A program made the translations under genes and the position numbers. Shown here piece after piece: positions 8,745-19,000 of a stretch of 64,000 bases of DNA (its first letter is position 1; every line of letters begins with the position of its first letter). The notes beneath the pieces were generated by a model, which made no database searches, had not been told where the DNA came from, and saw only the letters and a list, made by a program, of their open reading frames with translations. Origin of the DNA: Arenicellales bacterium. Lineage in GTDB: Bacteria > Pseudomonadota > Gammaproteobacteria > Arenicellales > JAJDZL01. Location: the NCBI GenBank assembly GCA_951813075.1, contig OX638343.1, positions 1,585,999 through 1,649,998 of the forward strand, written 5' to 3'.

Positions 8745-9117
8745 CCCTAATCCCGACATAGTGAAGTGGGAAACAAGGAAAGCCTTGCTGATTTAATGGT
8801 TTTAAAATACAACTCGATTCACCCATTGGGTGAAATCCATCATATTCAGTGCAAGGCTGATAAAGAATTTACCACACAATTTCCGCGCCCCCAATGCGCG
8901 ATACACCTCCCGTGCCGGACAGGTCTGTCTGGCCGATGTCGTGCATCTCATCAGCTCTCAAGGGCGGCGAATTTTCACTTTTTTTTGACTCGGCAGCCAT
9001 TCCGGCTACCGCACCTGGTTTGTATTTCAGCGCATTCATGATGTTGCAATCCAGCCGGATTAATCGACTTATAGTGCAGATTCTTCATTTCATTGTTCTA
9101 TCGCGAAGTTTGCGAGT
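8745..9117 (+). repeat. Direct repeat copy 2 (about 373 bp), flanks the HEPN gene
   Basis: The second copy of the element at 7443-7805, same orientation, offset about 1,302 bp. This copy holds a perfect hairpin, TTCACCCA-T-TGGGTGAA (around 8818-8834), and a wider inverted pair AGCCTTGC/GCAAGGCT that encloses it. In copy 1 both are damaged by substitutions. Its right end abuts the folB stop codon. The exact boundaries are soft because similarity fades gradually. Confidence 0.8.
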
Positions 9118-9476
9118 TATTCGGTCCGTTCCCCGCGTTCAATGACAATTCCTACGTTTCGAGCTTTTTCGACGGCGCGGGGTTTGCTGACTTTTACCCG
9201 ACACCATTTAACTGGAAATTCCGAAAGAATGATGTCTGAAATCTTCTGTGCAACTGTTTCAATCAATCGGTGTTCAGAATTTGAAACATATTCAACTACA
9301 CGTATCGCCACATCCTTGTAACTCACTGCCTTCCCAAGATCATCAGTTTCTGCAGCCGCTCGGATGTCGGTCCCCAATTCTAAATCTATAATCAGATTTT
9401 GCTTGATTCGGCGTTCCCACTCCCAAACGCCGATTGTTGTGGGGATTTTCAAACTTTCAATGAAGACAATGTCCAT
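9117..9476 (-). CDS. folB: Dihydroneopterin aldolase
   Basis: Folate biosynthesis enzyme that cleaves dihydroneopterin to 6-hydroxymethyl-dihydropterin and glycolaldehyde. About 119 residues, typical of FolB. It starts MDIVFIESLKI with the catalytic/pterin Glu in GVWEWER, the Tyr in VSYKDVA, and Lys in the C-terminal VKVSKPRAVEKA motif. The frame continues upstream to ATG 9524, but family members begin at MDIVFIE, so ATG 9476 is chosen. It is divergent from plsY, a gene pairing common in Gammaproteobacteria (tsaD-plsY-folB). Confidence 0.92.
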   Translation of the reverse strand: MDIVFIESLKIPTTIGVWEWERRIKQNLIIDLELGTDIRAAAETDDLGKAVSYKDVAIRVVEYVSNSEHRLIETVAQKISDIILSEFPVKWCRVKVSKPRAVEKARNVGIVIERGERTE

Positions 9477-9803
9477 AAATCTAGTATTCTCAGATGCCAT
9501 TGCACCCATTCGTTGTAAAAGCAATTAGCCCGAAAATGTCGCTCTTTAATCGAATTGTACAATCTACACCCATTCTTTTACGCTTCAGTTGCAGTTCGTT
9601 GACTCTCTCGAAACCTGGTATTGAACCAATTGCTCAAACCGACTCGACGTGGACTTCATGCGCGGTGTATTTGATCGTTCTGAATGATGTATAAACTTAT
9701 TTTGCGCCGAATCTTGCTTGGACGGATACAAGAACTATTCCGTCACTGTTTTTATGATTTTGCGCAGTTAACAACTAATTAATTGTTGAATCGAAACTGA
9801 TCG
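9477..9803. other. Divergent intergenic region folB / plsY
   Basis: 327 bp without a credible gene. A 66-codon open frame on the plus strand (9494-9694) has no start context and unlikely composition. The right half is AT-rich with a small imperfect palindrome around 9770-9788 (CAAC-AATTAATT-GTTG) directly before plsY. Promoters for both genes must lie here, but I could not place a convincing -35/-10 pair. Confidence 0.4.
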
Positions 9804-10397
9804 ATGCAAGTCATTCTATTCTTTTTGCTCGCGTATTTAATCGGATCGATTTCCAGCGCAATAGTCGTTTCCAAAATTCTCAGACTTCCTGACCCGCGAA
9901 CATCTGGTTCAAAAAATCCTGGAGCGACCAACGTCCTGAGGTTAAGCGGCAAGAGTGCAGCGGCTCTGACGCTGTTTGGAGATATTGCAAAGGGTACCGT
10001 CCCCGTGGTCGCGGCACAAATATTTCTGCATGACCCTGCTACTGTTGCCGTTGCTTTACTGGGAACTTTCCTGGGACATCTTTATCCGTTGTATTTTAGA
10101 TTTAAAGGCGGAAAAGGAGTTGCAACAGCGATTGGTGCTTATCTGGGTCTCGGTATCCCTGTCCTCATTGGAGTTGGCGGAGTATGGCTCGTTGTCGCAG
10201 CGATCAGTCGCTACGCCTCGCTGTCATCCATGCTCGCGATGCTTTCAGCACCTGTGATCGTCTGGTTCTATATCGGTGACCCACTAATCTGTGCCGCCTC
10301 TGCCGTAGTATTTGTATTAGTCGTAGTTCGACACAGGACAAACATACAACGGCTGCGTGCCGGCCAAGAGAACAAAATCAATCTAGGTCGATCGTGA
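9804..10397 (+). CDS. plsY: Glycerol-3-phosphate acyltransferase (acyl-phosphate dependent)
   Basis: Inner-membrane enzyme that transfers an acyl group from acyl-phosphate to glycerol-3-phosphate to make lysophosphatidate. 197 residues with about five membrane segments, the usual PlsY form. Conserved loops are visible: [29 protein letters not shown] and [10 protein letters not shown]. The start ATG at 9804 directly precedes the first membrane segment. The 3' end overlaps the convergent tsaD 3' end by 20 bp. Confidence 0.95.
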   Translation: MQVILFFLLAYLIGSISSAIVVSKILRLPDPRTSGSKNPGATNVLRLSGKSAAALTLFGDIAKGTVPVVAAQIFLHDPATVAVALLGTFLGHLYPLYFRFKGGKGVATAIGAYLGLGIPVLIGVGGVWLVVAAISRYASLSSMLAMLSAPVIVWFYIGDPLICAASAVVFVLVVVRHRTNIQRLRAGQENKINLGRS

Positions 10398-11406
10398 CCG
10401 CAGGAAGATCTTCAAGCGACCATCGAGGCTGGACGGAATAACCAAGGGCCTCGTGCTGACCCGATTGCAAGCGCAAGTATCCTGCATAGGCTATCATCGC
10501 GCCATTGTCGGTGCACAACTCCATTGACGGGAAATAGACCTTGACCTCGCGTGAATCGCAAAGCGCACGCAAACGCTCTCTGAGAAATCGATTGGCGCCT
10601 ACCCCACCAGCGACAACCAGGCTTGCATGTCCCGTAATCTCAAGCGCCTGCTCACATTTGGTAACCAAGGCTTCCACGGCAGCTTCCTGGAATGCATAAG
10701 CAAGGTCGTTCCGTGTCCGATCGTCCAATTCGTACTTGGAAGCTTCCAGCATTGCGTGGGTTTTTAGTCCTGAAAAACTGAATTCCAGTGTCCGATGTCC
10801 CGCCATCGGACTTGGGAACTTAAACCGCTTACTGTCGCCTCGCTTCGCAGATTTCTCGATACTTGGACCACCCGGATAAGGGAGTCCAAGCACTTTGGCA
10901 AATTTGTCAAATGCCTCACCGACTGCATCATCCCGTGTCTGCCCGAGAATTTTGTACTCGCCGACCGAATGAACATCAACCAGCATGGTGTGTCCACCGG
11001 ATACCAGTAATGAAAGGAAAGGGAATTCCGGTGCTTCATTCTCCAGCATCGGCGACAGCAGATGCCCTTCCATATGGTGGACACCAATGGCCGGAACGCC
11101 CAATGCGAACGCCAGACTGCGACCGACTGTTGCGCCAACCAAGAGTGCACCTACGAGCCCGGGACCGGCAGTGTAAGCAATCGCATCAAGCTGCTTTCGC
11201 CCCAGTCCAGATCCTACCAACGCATCCTCCACCAGCGGCATTACTTTGCGAATATGATCGCGTGCCGCAAGTTCCGGCACGACACCACCATATATGCTGT
11301 GAATATCAACCTGTGAGGCAAACCGATTGATCAGTAACCCCTGCTCGGAGTCGTAGATGGCGACCCCGGTATCGTCGCAGGAGGTTTCAATTCCCAATAC
11401 CTTCAT
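10378..11406 (-). CDS. tsaD: tRNA N6-adenosine threonylcarbamoyltransferase
   Basis: Catalytic subunit that transfers threonylcarbamoyl to A37 of ANN-decoding tRNAs, working with TsaB and TsaE. 342 residues, standard length. It opens [17 protein letters not shown], contains the metal-binding HMEGH motif (near residue 110), VSGGHTML and [10 protein letters not shown]. The C-terminal nucleotide-binding segment contains [13 protein letters not shown]. Its 3' end overlaps plsY convergently. Upstream on the same strand is the ion channel gene, 54 bp away. Confidence 0.96.
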   Translation of the reverse strand: MKVLGIETSCDDTGVAIYDSEQGLLINRFASQVDIHSIYGGVVPELAARDHIRKVMPLVEDALVGSGLGRKQLDAIAYTAGPGLVGALLVGATVGRSLAFALGVPAIGVHHMEGHLLSPMLENEAPEFPFLSLLVSGGHTMLVDVHSVGEYKILGQTRDDAVGEAFDKFAKVLGLPYPGGPSIEKSAKRGDSKRFKFPSPMAGHRTLEFSFSGLKTHAMLEASKYELDDRTRNDLAYAFQEAAVEALVTKCEQALEITGHASLVVAGGVGANRFLRERLRALCDSREVKVYFPSMELCTDNGAMIAYAGYLRLQSGQHEALGYSVQPRWSLEDLPAVTIDLD

Positions 11407-11460
11407 CTGTACCGAACGGTAAATGCAGTGACAAAAAACTGTGACTGGCTATCGCAAATG

Positions 11461-12291
11461 TCACTCATCAGATGGTTGGGGTGGCTTTTTTTGTTCGAGC
11501 TGCGAATTCAACGCTCTTTCCACCTTCTCAAGCATTCGTCGCGATTCCTCGAGCTCGTATAGAATTTCTCCATGCAGATTTTCACCGATAGATATTTCCA
11601 TTTTCTGTTGCTCCTTGTGCAGATTATTGATCACGACCGCAATAAACATATTGATCACAATAAAGGCAGCGACTACCACAAAACTCACGAAAAACAACCA
11701 TGCAAATGGATACAATTCCATCGCTGCGTACATTACATCGGTCCAATCCTCAAGCGTCAGAATCCGGAACAATGTAATCAGTGAGATTCCGAGGGAATTC
11801 CAGTGGAAAGGATCGTGCTCGTGAAACATGTGATAGCCGGCGATTGCATAGACGTAGAACACAATCGAGAGCAACAGAATCACATTGCCCAAACCAGGAA
11901 GTGATTTGATCAGCGTGGAGATGATCAAACGCAGTTCTGGAAAGGCAGTCACCAAACGCAGAATTCGAAGCAGTCTGACCGTACGTGCGATGAGCGCAAA
12001 CTCGCCGGTCTGCGGAATCAATGAAAACACAACGACACAAAAGTCAAAAAGATTCCAACCATTACCGAAGTATCTTTTGAAAACCGGGGCTGATGCTGTA
12101 ATCTTCAACACGGCTTCGATAACAAAGACGATCAGCACAATCTTATTGATTCCTAACAGTATCGATTCGTAAGGAACAGCGATCACTGGATAGGTTTCAA
12201 CACCAAGAACAATCGCGTTGAAAATGATCAGCGCAATAATTCCCCGTTCAAACCACGGCCATTCCACAATTAGTCTACAGATCTTGATCAA
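11461..12291 (-). CDS. Bacterial voltage-gated sodium-channel-type ion channel
   Basis: One-domain (six-helix) voltage-gated channel of about 276 residues, expected to act as a tetramer. The S4 sensor carries regularly spaced arginines (RTVRLLRILRLV). The pore loop filter is TLEDWTD, close to the TLESW filter of NaChBac-type channels with Asp in place of Ser. It is followed by S6 (FFVSFVVVAAFIVINMFIAVVIN). The C-terminal 50 residues are a charged coiled coil, as in this family. The open frame extends into trpE, but a TTG at 12291 has GGAG seven bases upstream and starts 4 bp after the trpE stop. I prefer it, which makes translation coupled to trpE. Function in motility or pH/Na+ sensing is inferred from the family only. 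Confidence 0.87.
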   Translation of the reverse strand: MIKICRLIVEWPWFERGIIALIIFNAIVLGVETYPVIAVPYESILLGINKIVLIVFVIEAVLKITASAPVFKRYFGNGWNLFDFCVVVFSLIPQTGEFALIARTVRLLRILRLVTAFPELRLIISTLIKSLPGLGNVILLLSIVFYVYAIAGYHMFHEHDPFHWNSLGISLITLFRILTLEDWTDVMYAAMELYPFAWLFFVSFVVVAAFIVINMFIAVVINNLHKEQQKMEISIGENLHGEILYELEESRRMLEKVERALNSQLEQKKPPQPSDE

Positions 12292-12295
12292 TTCA

Positions 12296-13771
12296 CTACT
12301 CCGGTAATTCAGCGATCGCCACAGCGCGCAAAATAGCGCGGGCCTTGTGCATGGTTTCGTGCCATTCTGTTGTGGGAACGGAGTCAGCAACAAGACCGGC
12401 ACCCGCCTGTACATGGACCTGGTCTCCTATTAAAACGGCGGTTCTGATGGTGATGGCGGTGTCCAGATTTCCATCCCAGCTGATGTATCCGACGGCACCT
12501 GAATAAATGCCGCGCTTATGCGGTTCAAGTTCGTCAATTATTTCCATCGCCCGCACCTTGGGCGCACCGGAAACAGTACCTGCCGGTAACGTTGCCCGCA
12601 GAACATCAATGGCGTGCATTCCTTCAGCCAATTCCCCTTCGACATTGGAAACGATGTGCATGACGTGTGAGTAGCGTTCGATTTGCATGATATCGCTTAC
12701 TCTGACAGTCGCCAGTTTCGACACACGACCCACATCATTTCTGCCAAGATCCACAAGCATCACATGTTCAGCACATTCTTTTTCGTCAGCTAGAAGATCT
12801 TTGATCAGCTTCTGATCTTCCTCCTCATCGACACCTCTTGGGCGCGTACCGGCCAACGGTCGAACCGTGACTTTTCCTTCTTCAGAACGTACCAGAATCT
12901 CTGGCGATGCTCCAACAATATGATACGAATCAAAATTCAGATAGTACATGTAGGGCGAGGGATTGAGTGTTCGCAGAGCTCGGTAGAGGTCGATCGGATT
13001 GCCGGTAAATTTCGCCGATAGCCTTTGCGAAATCACAACCTGAAACACGTCACCCGCGAGAATGTACTCCCGCGACTTCTCAACCGCTTTCTCATAGGCT
13101 TCCTGTCCAAACATTGACTCGAACTCGGATTCATTCGGCTCATGCTGGAGCAACAGCGGTGGCCTTGACTCAATTGGGGAACGCAACTTTCTGGTAATTG
13201 CATCCAGTCTATCGATACCGGATTTCCAGTTGCCGCCATTCCTTACATCGACATAAACTACGATAAACAGACGTCCGGAAAGATTGTCAAATACCACCAC
13301 TTCATCGGATACCATCAGACAGATGTCCGGAACATCCATATCGCTGGCTTTCTGACCTGCCGCCAGCGTCGGCTCGATGTAGCGAACCGTATCGTAGCCG
13401 AAAAACCCAACTAATCCGCCGGTAAACTTGGGCAGACCCTCAATTTGCGGTGTTTTGAACTGATCATGAAATTCCTTGATATCCTCCAAGGGATCGTTGC
13501 TTTCCCATTGGTCAACAATCTGATTCGATTCCAATACGGTAAAGGTATTGGCATGAACTTCAAGACGAACCTTTGTTGGCAGCCCGATTATGGAATAACG
13601 ACCCCATTTCTCCCCTCCCTGTACTGACTCATACAGGTAGGTGTACGGTTCACGCGCAAGTTGGTAGTAGGTACTCAGCGGCGTGTCGAAATCCGCCAGA
13701 ATCTCTTTTTCGAGCGGTACATGCGTGAATCCCTGTCGGACAAGATCTTCAAATTGTTCTTTCGTGAGCAT
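12296..13771 (-). CDS. trpE: Anthranilate synthase component I
   Basis: Converts chorismate to anthranilate using ammonia from the glutaminase subunit; first committed step of tryptophan synthesis. 491 residues. The C-terminal chorismate-binding domain is intact: LAGTRPRG, ECAEHVMLVDLGRND, YSHVMHIVSNVEG, LPAGTVSGAPKVRAMEIID and the final VQAGAGLVADS. It is a stand-alone large subunit; no trpG follows, and the ion channel takes that place. It lies 115 bp after rpe on the same strand. The intervening gph often seen in Gammaproteobacteria is missing. No tryptophan-rich leader peptide was found upstream. Confidence 0.95.
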   Translation of the reverse strand: MLTKEQFEDLVRQGFTHVPLEKEILADFDTPLSTYYQLAREPYTYLYESVQGGEKWGRYSIIGLPTKVRLEVHANTFTVLESNQIVDQWESNDPLEDIKEFHDQFKTPQIEGLPKFTGGLVGFFGYDTVRYIEPTLAAGQKASDMDVPDICLMVSDEVVVFDNLSGRLFIVVYVDVRNGGNWKSGIDRLDAITRKLRSPIESRPPLLLQHEPNESEFESMFGQEAYEKAVEKSREYILAGDVFQVVISQRLSAKFTGNPIDLYRALRTLNPSPYMYYLNFDSYHIVGASPEILVRSEEGKVTVRPLAGTRPRGVDEEEDQKLIKDLLADEKECAEHVMLVDLGRNDVGRVSKLATVRVSDIMQIERYSHVMHIVSNVEGELAEGMHAIDVLRATLPAGTVSGAPKVRAMEIIDELEPHKRGIYSGAVGYISWDGNLDTAITIRTAVLIGDQVHVQAGAGLVADSVPTTEWHETMHKARAILRAVAIAELPE

Positions 13772-13886
13772 AAATAGAAAATGTTCTTGGAGTTAGACCG
13801 TTAAAACAAGGTGAATCACTTCTCGCGAATCTTCGGCCACAGTCAGTATCCTCGCCGGTGCAATCATTTCTTCCCGGTCCGGGATT

Positions 13887-14555
13887 TCAGACTTGCTGGC
13901 TTATACGCTGTCTCATGGCATCGATCGTAGCGGCATAGTCATCCGAGCCGAAAATTGCAGAGCCAGCTACAAAAGTGTCGGCGCCTGCCTTCGCCACCTG
14001 ACCGATATTGTCAGTCGTGATCCCACCGTCAACTTCGAGACGAATCTGCCTCGAATTACGCGACAACAAATCCTTGGATTTCGCAATTTTGTCCATGACG
14101 TAGGGAATGAATTGCTGGCCTCCGAAACCTGGATTGACCGACATCAACAAAAGCATATCAATTCCATCCAGTACATGATCCAACCACGACAATGGTGTCG
14201 CAGGACTCAGCGCGACTCCAGTCTGACAGCCGTTTTCCTTGATCAGGTTCAGAGTTCGATCAACATGATCAGAAGCTTCGGGATGGAACGTTATTGATGT
14301 CGCACCAGCTTGTGCAAACTCACCCACCAGACGATCGACCGGGCGAACCATCAGATGCACATCCAGAGGGACCGTAATACCATAGTCGCGAAGTGCTTTA
14401 CAAACCAGTGGGCCTACAGTCAAGTTCGGTACGAACTGATTGTCCATCACATCAAAGTGAATCCAATCCGCGCCAGCAGATAGCACCGCATCAACCTCTT
14501 CACCAAGACGAGCGAAATCTGCCGCAAGAATGGATGGCGCTATAACAGCGTCCAT
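13887..14555 (-). CDS. rpe: Ribulose-phosphate 3-epimerase
   Basis: Interconverts ribulose-5-phosphate and xylulose-5-phosphate. A 222-residue TIM barrel with all family signatures: [11 protein letters not shown] at the start, [15 protein letters not shown] (metal His/Asp), [15 protein letters not shown] and [10 protein letters not shown]. It begins 18 bp after the stop of the Do protease gene on the same strand and precedes trpE, so it is probably part of one transcript with both. Confidence 0.96.
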   Translation of the reverse strand: MDAVIAPSILAADFARLGEEVDAVLSAGADWIHFDVMDNQFVPNLTVGPLVCKALRDYGITVPLDVHLMVRPVDRLVGEFAQAGATSITFHPEASDHVDRTLNLIKENGCQTGVALSPATPLSWLDHVLDGIDMLLLMSVNPGFGGQQFIPYVMDKIAKSKDLLSRNSRQIRLEVDGGITTDNIGQVAKAGADTFVAGSAIFGSDDYAATIDAMRQRISQQV

Positions 14556-14573
14556 GAACCTAACTGCTGTGGT

Positions 14574-15974
14574 TTATCCAAGAACTACGAACCGGCTTTC
14601 GTTGTTGCGCATAATCTCCAGCACACGCGTACCATCACTGTTCTGGAATAATGTCTTGAACGAATTAATACTATCGACTGGTTGCCGGTTCACTCTGACT
14701 ACGATATCGCCCTCGCGGATACCTGAACGCCATGCCGCACTTCCTTTGATCACTGAAGAAACGACAATGACAGTCTCCGTTCCGTGCGCAAATTTTCTCT
14801 GATCAGCTTGAAAATCTGCTCCTTCAAGCCGACTCATCAGGTCAATCCCTTTGACAAGCTGCACAGTCGTATCCCGGATCGTACCCGATCCTTCCAATCT
14901 CTTCCCATCACGCAAGTAGAAGACGTTCAAGGTTTCACCGACTCTGATCAGCGCAATTTTCGTCCGTAGACTTGATCTTCCAGTGACTCGCCTGCCATTT
15001 ATATGCGTAAGTATGTCACCTTCCCGCAAACCGGCTTCGGCAGCCGCAGAATCGGCTAGAACCTTGCTGATCAGGACACCTTCCCGTTGTTCAAGTCCGA
15101 ATTCTCTGGCGATTTCGTCGGTTATTTCCCGAAAGTGGATACCCAAAATGCCTCGTTTGACACGTCCGTAAATTCTCAACTGTTCAGCGATAATCGCTGC
15201 GGTGTTGATCGGGATCGCAAATCCGATTCCGATATTACCTCCAGCTGGTGACAGAATCGCTGTATTGATACCGATAACCTCTCCTCTAAGGTTGACCAGC
15301 GCGCCGCCGGAACTGCCAGGATTGATTGCAGCATCAGTCTGTATGAAATCCTGATACTGATCCATTGACAATCCACTGCGACCGAGTGCACTGACAATTC
15401 CCGAAGTTACCGTAGCTGACAGTCCGTAGTTGTTGCCGATTGCCAGCACAAAATCGCCTACGCGCAACTCGTCGGAATCGCCGAGTGTGACATCCGTCAG
15501 ATTTTCCGCGTCAATTTTTAACAGTGCAAGGTCCATATCCGGATCTGTACCGACTGTTCTAGCACCGACCGTTCTGCCGTCTGACAGGGTAACCCTCATC
15601 TGGTTGGCGTTTGCTAAGATGTGGTGATTCGTCAGCACATACCCCAATTCAGCATCCAGTATGACACCTGAACCATGGTTGATCTGGCGTGCCGTGTACC
15701 GGGCAGAATCGTCAGATCGGAAAAACTCACCGAGCACAGAATCTTCTCCAAAAAACTGCTCCAACGGAATCGAAAAATCGTTGGCATATATAGATTGCGA
15801 CCCCAAAATAGAGATATTCACGATACCGTCCTCGACTTGCGATACGACATTGGCCAAGGTGGGTAACTTCTGACCATCTACTTCGGCTGGCAGAAACTGC
15901 GCATACACACTGGTAATTCCGAATAGATAGACGAGAATTGGCAGTGCGTATAACTTGATGAACCTGATGTTCAT
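14574..15974 (-). CDS. Do-family periplasmic serine protease with two PDZ domains
   Basis: DegP/DegQ/MucD-type envelope quality-control protease of 466 residues. The signal peptide spans about residues 1-25 (cleaved near VYAQ). The trypsin-like domain has the His in TNHHILAN, the Asp in DMDLALLKID and the Ser in NPGSSGGALVN. Two PDZ domains follow (about 265-360 and 375-460), containing REGVLISKV and GIREGDIVVRVN. The short activation loop suggests DegQ/MucD rather than DegP. It is the first gene of a minus-strand cluster with rpe and trpE. Regulation by an envelope stress sigma factor is plausible, but I see no clear promoter. Confidence 0.93.
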   Translation of the reverse strand: MNIRFIKLYALPILVYLFGITSVYAQFLPAEVDGQKLPTLANVVSQVEDGIVNISILGSQSIYANDFSIPLEQFFGEDSVLGEFFRSDDSARYTARQINHGSGVILDAELGYVLTNHHILANANQMRVTLSDGRTVGARTVGTDPDMDLALLKIDAENLTDVTLGDSDELRVGDFVLAIGNNYGLSATVTSGIVSALGRSGLSMDQYQDFIQTDAAINPGSSGGALVNLRGEVIGINTAILSPAGGNIGIGFAIPINTAAIIAEQLRIYGRVKRGILGIHFREITDEIAREFGLEQREGVLISKVLADSAAAEAGLREGDILTHINGRRVTGRSSLRTKIALIRVGETLNVFYLRDGKRLEGSGTIRDTTVQLVKGIDLMSRLEGADFQADQRKFAHGTETVIVVSSVIKGSAAWRSGIREGDIVVRVNRQPVDSINSFKTLFQNSDGTRVLEIMRNNESRFVVLG

Positions 15975-16064
15975 GTCAATTCAGAAATTGAAAATATTGC
16001 AGATTACACAAACTACAGATTTTACAAGGAACCATGCGGGCGTTCAGGGGTTTTTCTTCTGCTA

Positions 16065-19000
16065 CTACTCGACTTCCCGCCACTGCGCAAACAGAGGAAA
16101 GTACAATCCCAACCGGATGGGTCGGCTGTCGCATCCAGACATGATGATCTTGTATTGCATCAGCTGATTACGGTAACGTTGAACTTCGTTGTCAAGAAAA
16201 TCATCAATATTGCCATCCGTTGTACCGGTCTTGTAGTCAACAATCCATCTGATCCCATTTTCATCGACGAACGTGCGATCAAGAATTACATTCTTGAAAT
16301 TGCCATTGACGTATCCGGTCAGTCGATACTCGGCCTCTGCAACCTCGTGGTTGCCGTCAAGCAGCCATCGGCCAATCTGATCATTCAACACGTTGACCAA
16401 CGCAGTTTCAATTCTCCTGACCGCCTCATCAAACTCTTCACTGTCTGAACTGAGCCCCATCGCACGCAAAGCCGTCTCCCATTTCGGTCGTTCCTCTCTG
16501 ACCCGTTCCGCATCCCAGTTCTCAGAGCCACTCTCTACGATCCGATGCAGCCACTGGTGCACGATTGTTCCGGTCCACACTGCGACACTACCCGCCCAAT
16601 CGAAATCGATTGAATCACGATCGCCAGGTGTCTCGAAATCCTGATCGGGTATGATCAGTGATGGAGGCGGTGGCGGTAATCGCCAATCCGCAGGAAGACG
16701 CGAAGTGATCGGAGTGTTCGATACCGCAGTTTCGCTGTCCGACAACGCTGGCGCCTCATACTCGTGGATAACTTGCGAATAGCCATCTTCCAGACCCGGC
16801 CACAATCTGCCGAGCAATGTGGTTTCCCCGGGTTTTGTCTTTTTTTCCCGGTCAATCTCGGCATAGATATGCAACTCTGATTTCGCCCGGGTGCATCCAA
16901 CATAAGCCAGTCGCGTCAGTTCCATCAGATCTTTACCTCTATTCCAATTCTTGAGGAATCGGTACATTGAATCACCAGTATCCGACCCAGTATCCGGAAT
17001 CGCCGAGATCAATAGCCGACTGCCAATATCTTTCAGCAGAATTTCAGACCAGATGATCAGCGGCGATGGCGAAGATCCGGTTTGTTTCGCGACTGATGGG
17101 ATAAATACAGCATCATATTCAAGCCCCTTGGCACCATGAATGGTCATGATATGCACCGCTGACTCGTCCGGTGAGCAATCGGGAACAGCATATAAATGCT
17201 TCATCTGATCTTCGAACTGTTCAAGATCATCAACTTCCGCTCCTTTTGCAAAGTTTTCCAGAAAGTCCAGAAACAGACGTGCGTTCTCATCGTCGCTTCC
17301 GCTAACACATGCTGGTCCTCCAAGCAGGGTCCACGTATCTTCAACCCACTGTCGAATGCCCAGACGTCCGCGAATTGAAAGAGCATGGGCCAATACCTGA
17401 CGTGTACGAAGTACTCGCAGACGCCCATCGGCGCTTAACTTGTCAATCACCTCTGGTTGATTCAGCTGATCCCAGATCGTGGCATGTCTGTGGCCTGCAA
17501 TCACGAGCAGGTCATCAAGCGCGAGACCACACCATGGCGCTCTCAGTAAAGCTAGCCAGGAGACACGATCTGTCGGATTCAGCAATGCTCGGGTAATAGA
17601 GAGAATATCCCGCACAACCGGTCGTTCGGCCAGCGGAAACATGTCCGCTGCGTAATAGCGTATGTCACCTTCGTCGAGCAAGGGAATCAGTTGATGTACA
17701 TGTTTACGACTGGAAACGAGCACTGCAAGCTGAACGTCCAGTCCGTCATTTCGCTGCAGGTAATCACAGATGTCATCGTAAACCTTGCGCGCTTCCCTCA
17801 AGTTCCGGGTCATCAGCTCGAGTTTGTCACCCGATTCGTTTTTCGTATCCTGCAACCAGATGTGTACGGGACTGTGATTTCCACTAGCAATGTTCGACTG
17901 GCAGGGGGAATAAGCTACGCGACTTCCTATCACGTCAGATTCTGTGGGGAAAGCCAACTTGAATACGTCGTTGAACCAATTGACCAGATTTTTGTCAGAC
18001 CGGAAGTTTTCGTCAAGGTGAAGCGGCTTTGGGTGAATGTGCCCGAGTCCGCGTTCAACCACAGAAAGATAAATCCCCACTTCTGCTTCGCGAAATCGAT
18101 AGATCGACTGCATCGGATCGCCAACCAGAAATAACGTTCGGCCATCTCCGTCCTGCCAACCCGCAGTCAGCGATTCAAGCAGCTGTTTCTGGTTGATCGA
18201 AGAGTCCTGAAACTCGTCAACCAGAATATGGCGGAACCGATAGTCGAGCACCAACGACAGGTCGGTGGGATCGTCCGGTGTGCCTAGTGCCTCGACCGCG
18301 CTCTGTGCAAACTCAATGAAGTCAACCTCCCCGCGCTTTCTGAATTCCAGTTTCAGCTGTGCGACTGAGTACTTAAGTACGATCGAAGCCGCACGCAGAA
18401 CTTTCCATTGCTCATCGTCGAAAACCGGGTCTGGCGCCAACCGACCCATTGATGCCAGTTTTTTGTCCAACAACGGCACTGTGCTGCACTGTGCGATAAC
18501 CCGGCCAAATTTATCCTTGTCTAAATTGACCGCACTGCCTTGTGCACTCGGATACAGTTTTCGCCAACTGCCCGATTTCGTCAACAAAGCGTCTGCCACC
18601 AGCCGCCAGTGCACCAACGCATCATCCGTAAAATTATCTCTACCATTCAGATCAAGTGTCTCGCGCGCTTCTGGCGGAAACTGATCGGCCAGGTCATCGA
18701 GTTCGGAGCCGTTGAATTGTCTCCAGACATCCTCCATTTCCGATCTGTCTTCATCCGAAAACGAGGTATTGAACAATATTCTCAGCCATTGGTCCCGATT
18801 TGAAAGCATCGCAACTATCAGCCTCTGCAGACTTTCCGAATTGTTGTCCAGATGTTTGTGCAACAGTCGCATCGCCTCGCGCAATTCGACCTCAGCAACC
18901 TGCCCGGATTCAATAATATTGGCCGCCGCGGCGGTGTAGACATTATCAGTCTGTTCGACGACACCGGGTACCGAGCCGAATCTTGAAGACCAGGGCATGC

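Noticed and set aside
11461..12414. Longer start (12414) for the ion channel inside trpE
   Set aside because: It would add 41 residues of antisense-like, non-family sequence; the TTG at 12291 has a good ribosome binding site.
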